Below, piece by piece: positions 36,865-43,539 of a DNA stretch of 43,539 nt; the stretch's first letter is position 1, and the number at the start of each line of letters is the position of its first letter. Below the pieces are notes generated by a model. That model had not been told where the DNA came from, searched no databases, and saw nothing but the letters and a program-made list of their open reading frames with translations. The position numbers and the translations under genes are program-made. Source of the stretch: an uncultured Oscillospiraceae bacterium (GTDB taxonomy: Bacteria; Bacillota; Clostridia; Oscillospirales; Oscillospiraceae); contig CANQKA010000009.1 of assembly GCA_947624395.1 (NCBI GenBank), forward strand, positions 1 to 43,539, read 5' to 3'.

Positions 36865-37518
36865 TCAGGCGGCAGCCGCGATGGTGATGGTAACAGTACC
36901 GACAACAGCTTCTTCAATGTCCTCGGTAGGAGTACCCTTCACATTCACGGTGCATTCAGCCACGTTGTCGTTCGCACCGCTATCGTTAACACCAGCGGTG
37001 TTTTCCTCGTTACCAGCATGAAGTTCCTCTTCGGTCACACCGGTAAACGTAACGGTCACACCTTTCACTTCGTTCCCAGAGGTGTAGCCGCTGGAACTCT
37101 TCTCGTCATAAGTGCCAGTAACTTTCACGGCAACATTGGAGTGGTTCGTGACAGTGATGGTAGAGGTAGCGCCTGTGGCAGCTGCTTGCGAAGTCTGCTC
37201 GCCGCCAGACCAGGTACCGGCAGTTGCGTCGGTATAGGTGTGGGAGGATTCGCTCCAGGTACCGGCATTGCCGCCGCTATAGACGAACTGCATGCTCTGC
37301 CACTTAACGGTCACATAGTAAGTATCCGTGGGCTTGGGGAGAGTAGCGGTGAGCTGCACATCAATGCCGAGAGGGTTGTTCTCCAGGCTGCTGGCATCAG
37401 AACCGGTGATGTTCTGGCTGCCCGTAGCGGGCCCGCCCGTACCGGCAGCCGCGAAGGCGGAGACGCCCAGACTGAGTACCATAGTCAGGGCCAGGATGGT
37501 TGCGAGGATCTTCTTCAT
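36865..37518 (-). CDS. Secreted beta-rich protein, paralogue C of surface operon
   Basis: A 217-residue secreted protein, Thr/Ala/Gly-rich and low in basic residues. The signal peptide is MKKILATILALTMVLSLGVSAFA. Core blocks are YYVTVKWQSMQFVYSG, SHTYTDATAGTWSG, ITVTNHSNVAVKVTGTYDE and the final VGTVTITIAAAA. Its composition (many Thr and Ala, one Met after the signal peptide) is typical of an abundant fibre or surface-layer subunit, and the hairpin after it could raise its level over the following genes. GAAAGGAAAC lies upstream of the ATG. It is preceded by a palindromic repeat region. A subunit role is inferred. Confidence 0.75.
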   Translation of the reverse strand: MKKILATILALTMVLSLGVSAFAAAGTGGPATGSQNITGSDASSLENNPLGIDVQLTATLPKPTDTYYVTVKWQSMQFVYSGGNAGTWSESSHTYTDATAGTWSGGEQTSQAAATGATSTITVTNHSNVAVKVTGTYDEKSSSGYTSGNEVKGVTVTFTGVTEEELHAGNEENTAGVNDSGANDNVAECTVNVKGTPTEDIEEAVVGTVTITIAAAA

Positions 37519-37586
37519 TGCTTTTGTTTCCTTTCAGAAAAATTATTTATTTACGGCCCTTCCGGGCAATAAATACCGCTTTGCAT

Positions 37587-37666
37587 GCCTCCCCTGTGTA
37601 AGGGGGAAAGCATCACCCCCTAAAGCCTCCCCTGTGTAAGGGGAGGTGGGCCGCCGAATGGCGGCT
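37587..37666. repeat. Palindromic intergenic repeat
   Basis: Two direct copies of GCCTCCCCTGTGTAAGGGG (from 37587 and from 37625) occur. The second forms CCTCCCCT/AGGGGAGG and is followed by a GCCGCC/GGCGGC hairpin and then CGGAGGGG. This is the form of the common dispersed palindromic element of Oscillospiraceae genomes. It separates genes B and C of the surface operon. Confidence 0.7.
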
Positions 37667-37686
37667 CGGAGGGGTTGTCCCGTCCC

Positions 37687-38241
37687 TCACTCCATCACGG
37701 TCACCGTGATAGGGACCTCCGTGTTGACGTTGGCCTTTTCCGCCGTGTCCGGGTCATAAAAGGAGAGGATGAATTTCCCCTCGTATCCGCCCGGTTCCAG
37801 CAGCTCCGCCGCGCCCTCCGCCAGAGAAAGCCGGTTCACCTGGTGGCCCGGTGTCAAAAGCCCGGATTGGGCGATCAGCCTGTCCTGCACCACGATCTGC
37901 ACCAGCACGTCCTGGGTGGATTCTCGCGGGTTGCCGTAGTTCAGCGCCGCCGTGCCTTGGCTCAGCTGGACCACCACCTGGTCCTGATACATCAGGCTCA
38001 CCGCGCCGCCGCCGCTGGACGCCTCCAGCTTCTCCGCGCCGGTGTCCTCCATGTCCTCCGCGTTCCGCTCCAGCTCCTGCGGCGCGTAATCCGGGGCCAG
38101 GATGGTCGGCTCCGTCTCGCGGAAAAACAGCGCCCATACCGTCACGCCCAGCGCCGCCGCCGCCACCAGCCCCAGCACCAGCGCGGCGATGTTCAGATGT
38201 CGTTCCGGGACCTGGACGTGTCTTCCCGTCTCCCTCGCCAT
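37687..38241 (-). CDS. Single-pass membrane protein, paralogue B of surface operon
   Basis: A 184-residue protein with a short basic cytoplasmic head, one membrane segment (about 17-38, IAALVLGLVAAAALGVTVWALFF) and an external beta-rich domain ending NVNTEVPITVTVME. It resembles the protein at 34986-35513 in layout and in the GLLTPGHQVNRLSL / GLIRPGEYVQSVAL block. Its start follows the stop of the upstream gene by one base (TGACATG), so translation is coupled. The function is unknown. A membrane anchor or assembly factor for the secreted paralogues is a possible reading. Confidence 0.7.
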   Translation of the reverse strand: MARETGRHVQVPERHLNIAALVLGLVAAAALGVTVWALFFRETEPTILAPDYAPQELERNAEDMEDTGAEKLEASSGGGAVSLMYQDQVVVQLSQGTAALNYGNPRESTQDVLVQIVVQDRLIAQSGLLTPGHQVNRLSLAEGAAELLEPGGYEGKFILSFYDPDTAEKANVNTEVPITVTVME

Positions 38242-38242
38242 G

Positions 38243-39019
38243 TCAGTCTCCCGCGCTCACGGCTTCCAGCCGCACAGAGCCGATGGAGCCGCCCAGCTCC
38301 TCCGGTATCGGGTCCCCGGTCAGGGCCAGCCGCACCGTGGCGCTCTCGCCGGGTTCCAGCGTGAGAATGCCGTCCGCCAGAGGCTGCGCCTCCACCGTCC
38401 CGTCCTCAAGCGTCACGTCCCAAAGCGCCGTCCCGCTCACGCCGGACAGCTCCGACACGAACACGATATGCACGCCCATGGTCTCGCCGCAGGGGTTGGT
38501 GATGGTAGCGATCCGGTCGTCCTCCGCCGTCCAGCTGCCGGCGTAGACGTGCTCCCGGGGCACCCAGCGCTCCGCGTACACGAAATTGGGCGCGCCCCAC
38601 GCGATGTCCAGCAGGTCGGCCAGCGTCGGCCCCGCCTCGGGTTCGTCCGTGGCCTCGGGTGCGTCCGTGGCCTCGGGCTCGTCGGTCGCCTCGGGCTCGT
38701 CGGTCGCCTCGGGCTCGTCCGCGGCCTCCGGCTCATCGGTCGCCTCCGGCTTCGGACTGAACGCCGGGGACTCGGTGACCGTCGGCTCGTCGGTGGCCAT
38801 CGGTTCGGGTGTCCCATCCGGAACGGCGTCGGTCTCCGACGGGTCGATAAACGCCGGTTCGGCGGTGACCTCCGGTTCGGCGGTGGGTTCCGGCGTGGCG
38901 ATCGGCGCCATCGGGTCCTCGTCCGCGCCCGCCGCGCCGCACACAGCCGCCAGCATGCACACGCACAGCGCGGCCGCCAGCGCCCGCGTTGTCCAACGTC
39001 TGTCGCGTTTTCTCATCAT
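38243..39019 (-). CDS. Secreted Glu/Pro/Thr-repeat protein, first gene of surface operon
   Basis: A 258-residue secreted protein. The signal peptide is RALAAALCVCMLAAVCGAAGA after a basic start. A long acidic linker of EATDEP and TPEP units (about 35-130) leads to a C-terminal beta domain (PNFVYAERWVPREHVYAGSW). That domain ends GGSIGSVRLEAVSAGD, comparable to the closing strand of the three secreted paralogues downstream. The ATG at 39019 has AAAGAGGG about six bases upstream; a TTG at 39037 would only add six residues. The upstream 155-bp inverted-repeat segment with a candidate promoter is the likely control region. No catalytic motif is visible. Confidence 0.72.
   Translation of the reverse strand: MMRKRDRRWTTRALAAALCVCMLAAVCGAAGADEDPMAPIATPEPTAEPEVTAEPAFIDPSETDAVPDGTPEPMATDEPTVTESPAFSPKPEATDEPEAADEPEATDEPEATDEPEATDAPEATDEPEAGPTLADLLDIAWGAPNFVYAERWVPREHVYAGSWTAEDDRIATITNPCGETMGVHIVFVSELSGVSGTALWDVTLEDGTVEAQPLADGILTLEPGESATVRLALTGDPIPEELGGSIGSVRLEAVSAGD
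38635..38750. repeat. 18-bp minisatellite coding EATDEP units
   Basis: About six copies of GCCTCGGGCTCGTCGGTC and close variants encode EATDEP repeats in the first protein of the surface operon. They are in-frame and prone to copy-number change. Confidence 0.8.
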
Positions 39020-39050
39020 ACTTTTCCCTCTTTTCAACGGCCCGGAAAGG

Positions 39051-39205
39051 CCGGACGGCGAAAAAGTGTACTTTTCGGCAAAGGGGTTTTTATGTACTTT
39101 TTTCCTTTAAAGGGCTTGATTTTTGCAAAACCACGTGGTATTATGCAAACAAATCCGCAATTTTGACCATTTGCGGAAAAGTACACCATTTTGCAAGCCG
39201 TCCGG
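39051..39205. repeat. 155-bp segment with extended inverted repeats, candidate recombination switch
   Basis: The left arm has CCGGACGGC (39051-39059) then GTGTACTTTTCGGCAAA (39066-39082). The right arm has TTTGCGGAAAAGTACAC (39170-39186) then GCCGTCCGG (39197-39205). The inner 17-base repeats match at 16 positions and the outer 9-base repeats are perfect. Each inner arm is itself a rough dyad around a GT dinucleotide (AAAAGT-GT-ACTTTT), the layout of serine-recombinase crossover sites, and the two GTs face opposite ways. A further half-site (TGTACTTTT) lies at about 39094. The segment lies between a resolvase/invertase gene and the surface operon. Confidence 0.6.
39140..39169 (-). promoter_or_regulatory. 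Candidate promoter of the surface operon inside the inverted repeats
   Basis: On the minus strand TGGTCA (39169-39164) and CATAAT (39145-39140) are 18 bp apart, about 120 bases upstream of the first operon gene. The -35 is only partly matched. It would point away from the operon if the segment inverted. Confidence 0.4.
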
Positions 39206-39207
39206 GG

Positions 39208-39900
<693 letters not shown>

Positions 39901-39909
39901 TTAAAAAAT

Positions 39910-39941
39910 GCGAAATGGCGTGACTCGTCACGCCATTTCGC
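39910..39941 (-). terminator. Strong terminator for the minus-strand gene fragment
   Basis: A perfect 14-bp stem (39910-39923 with 39928-39941) with a CTCG loop. On the minus strand it is followed by ATTTTTTAAAA. Confidence 0.85.
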
Positions 39942-39960
39942 TAAATTTAATATTGTATTG

Positions 39961-40125
39961 TTATTCCTTCACCAATTGCCCCGTATACCCCGCTTCAACA
40001 AGCCGCTCGTAAGCTGCCCGGACGGGTCCTGGCACCTCCTGCGGTATCTGATACCCCTTTTGTGCGTAAAGCTCCATGCGCTGCACGTCGCCCACCAGCG
40101 TGTCCAGCACGCCTTTTTCCGTCAT
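39961..40125 (-). pseudogene. C-terminal fragment of an unrecognised gene
   Basis: From about 40125 to a TAA at 39961 the minus strand encodes about 54 residues, including VLDTLVGDVQRMELYAQKGYQIP and AAYERLVEAGYTGQLVKE, followed closely by a strong terminator. The residue pattern is protein-like, but I do not recognise the family. The 5' part is gone, because at about 40124 the sequence becomes the tail of an AAA_14 gene on the other strand. Confidence 0.5.
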
Positions 40126-40402
40126 GCCCCGCTATTGGAGCCAGACCAACCCGCCCTATGAGGTGGACTTTCTGATCCAGCGCGAAAATGATGTGTTCCC
40201 CGTGGAGGTCAAGTCCGAAGCCAACACCGCCAGCCGCAGTCTGCGGAAGTTCAAGGAGCTGTTCCCGGAGGAAGTCAAGCTCCGTATCCGCTTTTCCCTG
40301 GACAACCTGGAACTGGACGGCGACGTGCTGAATATCCCGCTGTTCATGGCGGACCAGGCGGATTGGCTGATTGAACTGGCGCTGGGACAGCAACAAGAAT
40401 GA
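40124..40402 (+). pseudogene. Duplicated 3' end of an AAA_14/DUF4143 ATPase gene
   Basis: From 40124 the plus strand reads PRYWSQTNPPYEVDFLIQREN through FPVEVKSEANTASRSLRKFKE to a stop at 40400. This is nearly identical to the last 90 residues of the ATPase encoded at 23255-24595, with a few replacements and a different final ten residues. Only the nuclease-like C-terminal end is present; the ATP-binding half is absent and no ribosome site exists. The break is abrupt and joins an unrelated minus-strand gene end. Confidence 0.85.
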
Positions 40403-40436
40403 TAGCCTGTTAAAAACTCTTTGCTTCGGATTGGCC

Positions 40437-41324
40437 TTATTCTTGCTCGATATTTTTTCGGAAAGTCATCATGTTTTGATGGTGGTGATTGATTTTATAC
40501 GCGTAAGGATATCCAAATGGATAAAGAGGCTTCACCGGTTGTAACAGAATGGTGGTTCCGCAAAATTCAAATCCAATATCTTCCATCATTCTGACAATAT
40601 CGCCTTGTACTCCACGTTCTTTTTTGTTGACCGTAAAGTCACTCATGATAATGGTGGCATATTTTTTGTTTTTTAAATGCTCGAAGCACTTCTGAAGAAT
40701 ACTGCTTAGCGCTTTCAGGAAATCATCATACTCTTCAAAGTTTCCAATATCCTCATTAGAATCACTATAAAACTCTATTCCTTCCCTGGCTGCCATTCTA
40801 TAAAGTTTTCCGGAATTGTTTCGAGTTCCCTTGGCATCATTTCGCAAGATATTAAAATATGGAGGCGATGTGACGATATAGTCTACTTCTCCGATGTTTT
40901 CTACGGCATAAAGAGAGTTGCCAACGAGATATTGCAAATCAACTTTTACATTTATAGATTTTTCAACTAACCTACTTTTAAATAGTGTCTCATATTCGGG
41001 GTTCAGATCAATACCAATTCCGTTACGACTACACTCATTACAAGCAATGAGTGTAGTTCCGCTCCCAACAAAGGGGTCGAGAACAGTCATACCTTGCTTT
41101 GTAAACATACTTATCAATTTTTGTATGTCTCTCACCATAAAAGGAGCGGGATGCGAATAGGCCGTTTTGTCAAGAACAGAAGGCTCAGTTTCCCAATAGC
41201 TTTTTGTTAAGAGAAGCCATTCTCTTCCTGTTAAGTCATTCAGTGTGTTCCTTGAATCATATTTCCCTGGCTGGTTTTCTAACTCCTTAGGCTTCCGAGG
41301 CTTTTTTTGATTCTTGCTAGTCAT
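40437..41324 (-). CDS. DNA methyltransferase (N4-cytosine or N6-adenine type)
   Basis: A 295-residue DNA amino-methyltransferase. Motif order is HPAPF (58-62), the AdoMet loop DPFVGSGTT (83-91), GIDLNPEYE (104-112) and the catalytic TSPPYF (152-157). SPPY favours N4-cytosine methylation, but adenine enzymes with this motif exist. The C-terminal part (YPFGYPYAYKINHHHQ) closes the fold; the target domain must be small. AAAGGAAG lies upstream of the ATG. It is the second gene of a minus-strand pair, 13 bases after a larger methyltransferase gene, so both probably act in one restriction-modification or defence system. Confidence 0.9.
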   Translation of the reverse strand: MTSKNQKKPRKPKELENQPGKYDSRNTLNDLTGREWLLLTKSYWETEPSVLDKTAYSHPAPFMVRDIQKLISMFTKQGMTVLDPFVGSGTTLIACNECSRNGIGIDLNPEYETLFKSRLVEKSINVKVDLQYLVGNSLYAVENIGEVDYIVTSPPYFNILRNDAKGTRNNSGKLYRMAAREGIEFYSDSNEDIGNFEEYDDFLKALSSILQKCFEHLKNKKYATIIMSDFTVNKKERGVQGDIVRMMEDIGFEFCGTTILLQPVKPLYPFGYPYAYKINHHHQNMMTFRKNIEQE

Positions 41325-41337
41325 AAGAAAACTTCCT

Positions 41338-43539
41338 TTAATCTATGGCTTTTGAAAAACTTATGATATCCTTAAGTTCTATTTTTCTCATGGATACTAA
41401 CTGCCCAATGGCAGTGTACGTCAAATACCTCCAGTTATTGGACATAAAAGCATCTCTGAACATCGGATCGGATACAGAAAGAAGTTCACCCTCGCGATCA
41501 TCAGGAATAACCATTAGCTTAGGGATGCTTTTTTCTGTATTTGAAGCTCTTATAATGGCACTTGAAAAATTAGTGCTATTCTCCACTTCGAAGATTGCCT
41601 TAATACTACGATCCTGAAGAAACAGGCAATCTATCATTGAAATGCGATCAAGTCGAGTTTGGTCATAACGCTCTGACAAAGGCTCGAGATTCTTAAGGTC
41701 AGCGATATCTCGCAACTGCTGCTTGTCAGTTATATATTCGGATTGCTCTCGCTTTCCCACAAAAGATTCAAAACCGGCCTTTTTCGCAATTTTGCATAGC
41801 TGACTAATTGTTTCAGTGTGTCTAGTAACTCCGCGGGAGATTGAGTCCTTCAGTTTCCATCTCCCAGATGACTGGAAGGCGTATTTCTCAAGAACAAATC
41901 TTATTTTTCTTGGATCCGGAGTCAAACCATCGGGATACATTTTAAACAATTCGGCAACAACGTCATCTAGCCGTACAGAGACACGTCTACGAAGTATGGC
42001 CAAAACAGTCTCATCAACCCGGTCGGATAGGGGTATATCAGGATAATTGATATATTTTGATGGTTCATTAAACCACCAAATGCTTCCTGACCCATTAGTA
42101 GGTGCTACGGTGATATTGAAAACTTTATCATTACCAACATATTGCCCTAATATTTTATCGATCTCCTGTTTTGGCTCCTCCGGTTGAAGATAGCCTGCCT
42201 GAAGTAATTCGGGCAGTACACTACTCAGGATAAAATCGTATGGAGTTGGTTCGGATCGCCGAGCGATTACATCTATTGTTTTTTCGAAAACAAAATGCTC
42301 TAATGCCGAAGCGTCATCAGAAAAATCCACATCCTTTTTCTTCACGCATCTGATATAAAAATCAGAGCCAGCAGTTCCATATGGATTTGAAACATTTGAC
42401 TCTCCAGACCTCCTATTATATTGATGAGTTACCTTATCGAACTTAAATCCTGCGTTTCTCACTGCGTTAACAAAGTCATTCCACTCTTGCATCTCTTTGC
42501 TATGAAACGTCACAACAAGATATCCATCATCTTTGAGAACTTTATGCATGTTTATAAATGCATTTAGTAAGCGACGTCTATAAATATCTCTACTGACTAC
42601 GCCGGCTTTTACAGTAATCTCGGCATTTGCCACTGGTGTATATTTCTTATCATAGTTCTTTAACCAGACGAGCCAAATCAGACTTAAATCTATGTATTGG
42701 ACAAGCCCGCCATAAGGGGGATCGGTTATAATGAAATCTACGCTTTTTTCTGCGACATGGTCAAGCAAATCAGAAACATCAATTATTCCGTAATTAATGT
42801 CTGCTTTAGGTTTCAATTTTTTCCCGAAGCCGATTTCATTCACCTTGACAGATTCCCCAAGGCGCTTCCGCGCATCTTTAAGTGCTGAAATGATTCCCTG
42901 TTTTCCAAAACACGCCCGCTCAAATACAATTAGAGGATTCTGCTCCATGCGGCGATTCCTAACCATATAATCAGCTCTTCCCCAACTGCCCGAATAGGAT
43001 CTGTTTCCCTTTTCTTGCCGGGAAACGACCATTTTGGAAACTAGATGAAGCGTATGAACAAACGCATAAAGGAGTGGTAGCTGAATTGTTGGATCTTGCT
43101 TCTTGATAAGTTCAAAAATGTATGCAAGAAAATATAGATTGCGCCTTGTCCACAAATATGAAAAATTGTTCCCACCTATGTCCTGAATAAATTTTCCATT
43201 GATCGAAGGAGTGTTAGGAAATGTGTCTTGAGGATACCAGTAAGGAATAGTAAGGTTCTCTAAATTCGTGGCTCTCTGGATATCATTGTCATCTGGTGAG
43301 ATAATAATTTGTTTTTTGGAATCATTTTTGGCATTAATTTTCCAAACAGTTCCATCTTTCCATATGTAGTTATAAATTGTCAACCGATCACCATTGGATA
43401 TCTTTGTGTAATGTTCTATATAGATTTTATCGTGTTTTACCTCATCAATAATCCTCCGTGCAGCTACAGTAAAGAGGTCGTCATCAAAATGCATAGATGT
43501 AACTTCAATGAAGAAAGAGGACATGGGGTTAATATCAAG
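41338..43539 (-). CDS. Large DNA methyltransferase-like protein, possibly with nuclease domain; 5' end outside window
   Basis: At least 733 residues. The frame stays open to the window edge and begins LDINPMSSFFIEVTSMHF. That looks like the methyltransferase motif after the AdoMet loop (G-D-NP), so the true start and motif I lie beyond 43539; the ATG at 43524 is probably internal. The catalytic motif TDPPYGG (268-273 counted from that ATG) and VVTFHSKEMQEWNDF follow. The C-terminal part has IDCLFL (about 631-636) and IFEVENSTN (about 644-652), a D-ExE-like pattern resembling PD-(D/E)xK nuclease relatives. Methylase and nuclease functions in one chain would resemble type IIG or defence enzymes; this is inference. 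It is AT-rich relative to the surface genes. Confidence 0.8.
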   Translation of the reverse strand, partial: LDINPMSSFFIEVTSMHFDDDLFTVAARRIIDEVKHDKIYIEHYTKISNGDRLTIYNYIWKDGTVWKINAKNDSKKQIIISPDDNDIQRATNLENLTIPYWYPQDTFPNTPSINGKFIQDIGGNNFSYLWTRRNLYFLAYIFELIKKQDPTIQLPLLYAFVHTLHLVSKMVVSRQEKGNRSYSGSWGRADYMVRNRRMEQNPLIVFERACFGKQGIISALKDARKRLGESVKVNEIGFGKKLKPKADINYGIIDVSDLLDHVAEKSVDFIITDPPYGGLVQYIDLSLIWLVWLKNYDKKYTPVANAEITVKAGVVSRDIYRRRLLNAFINMHKVLKDDGYLVVTFHSKEMQEWNDFVNAVRNAGFKFDKVTHQYNRRSGESNVSNPYGTAGSDFYIRCVKKKDVDFSDDASALEHFVFEKTIDVIARRSEPTPYDFILSSVLPELLQAGYLQPEEPKQEIDKILGQYVGNDKVFNITVAPTNGSGSIWWFNEPSKYINYPDIPLSDRVDETVLAILRRRVSVRLDDVVAELFKMYPDGLTPDPRKIRFVLEKYAFQSSGRWKLKDSISRGVTRHTETISQLCKIAKKAGFESFVGKREQSEYITDKQQLRDIADLKNLEPLSERYDQTRLDRISMIDCLFLQDRSIKAIFEVENSTNFSSAIIRASNTEKSIPKLMVIPDDREGELLSVSDPMFRDAFMSNNWRYLTYTAIGQLVSMRKIELKDIISFSKAID

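Noticed and set aside
38102-39166. Plus-strand 354-codon frame opposite the first surface-operon genes
   Set aside because: It is Arg-rich shadow sequence created by the EATDEP repeats and GC-rich third positions on the real coding strand.
39051-39205. Simple terminator between the resolvase and the surface operon
   Set aside because: The arms are separated by over 80 bases and contain no T run after a compact stem, so it is not a standard terminator; a miniature transposable element remains a live alternative.

Overview
The window reads as chromosome of a fairly GC-rich, spore-forming member of the Clostridia, most likely Oscillospirales/Oscillospiraceae. The support is an alpha/beta-type small acid-soluble spore protein, a GGGtGRT-family protein, a DegV protein, palindromic intergenic repeats of the type common in that group, and mobilization genes typical of gut Firmicutes. 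The genus is inferred and cannot be fixed from this sequence alone.

Layout. 1-2725 is ordinary chromosome: the 3' part of a GGGtGRT gene, degV and an aldose-1-epimerase-like gene. 2783-4522 is a large serine recombinase with an excellent promoter. 4600-19500 is visibly AT-rich and accessory. It holds a 1401-residue NACHT NTPase (probable anti-phage sensor) flanked by gene-poor DNA, a DUF6061 gene, remnants of a helicase, an OLD-type ATPase and a DUF2971 gene, then a Bce-like operon (permease, ATPase, response regulator, sensor kinase). Two members of that operon are broken. 19569-23150 is a mobilization module: an array of hairpins, small accessory genes, a DUF3847 gene, a MobA/MobL relaxase and a terminator. 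23255-26912 carries an AAA_14/DUF4143 ATPase and a second decaying defence patch (HsdS tail, AbiTii-type protein, AbiJ-like tail, second DUF6061 gene).

From 26925 the chromosome resumes: a spore protein with an odd tail, rhaD, tRNA-Asp and tRNA-Thr, and a long run of cell-surface genes (28655-39019). These include a membrane-anchored Pro/Thr-rich protein, a leucine-rich-repeat/Fn3 protein, and a seven-gene minus-strand operon encoding four related secreted beta-rich proteins, two membrane-anchored relatives and one protein with a sortase-like C-terminus. Just upstream of that operon, between it and a resolvase/invertase gene (39208-39819), lies a 155-bp segment bounded by inverted repeats with a candidate promoter inside. 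This is a plausible phase-variation switch. The right end (40124-43539) has a copied tail of the AAA_14 gene and two DNA methyltransferase genes; the larger one runs off the window and may also carry a nuclease-like domain.

The main theme is repeated insertion, duplication and decay of mobile and defence DNA around an extracellular-structure locus. The best candidates for something undescribed are the surface operon with its possible invertible promoter, and the NACHT protein. No CRISPR array or rRNA gene was seen.
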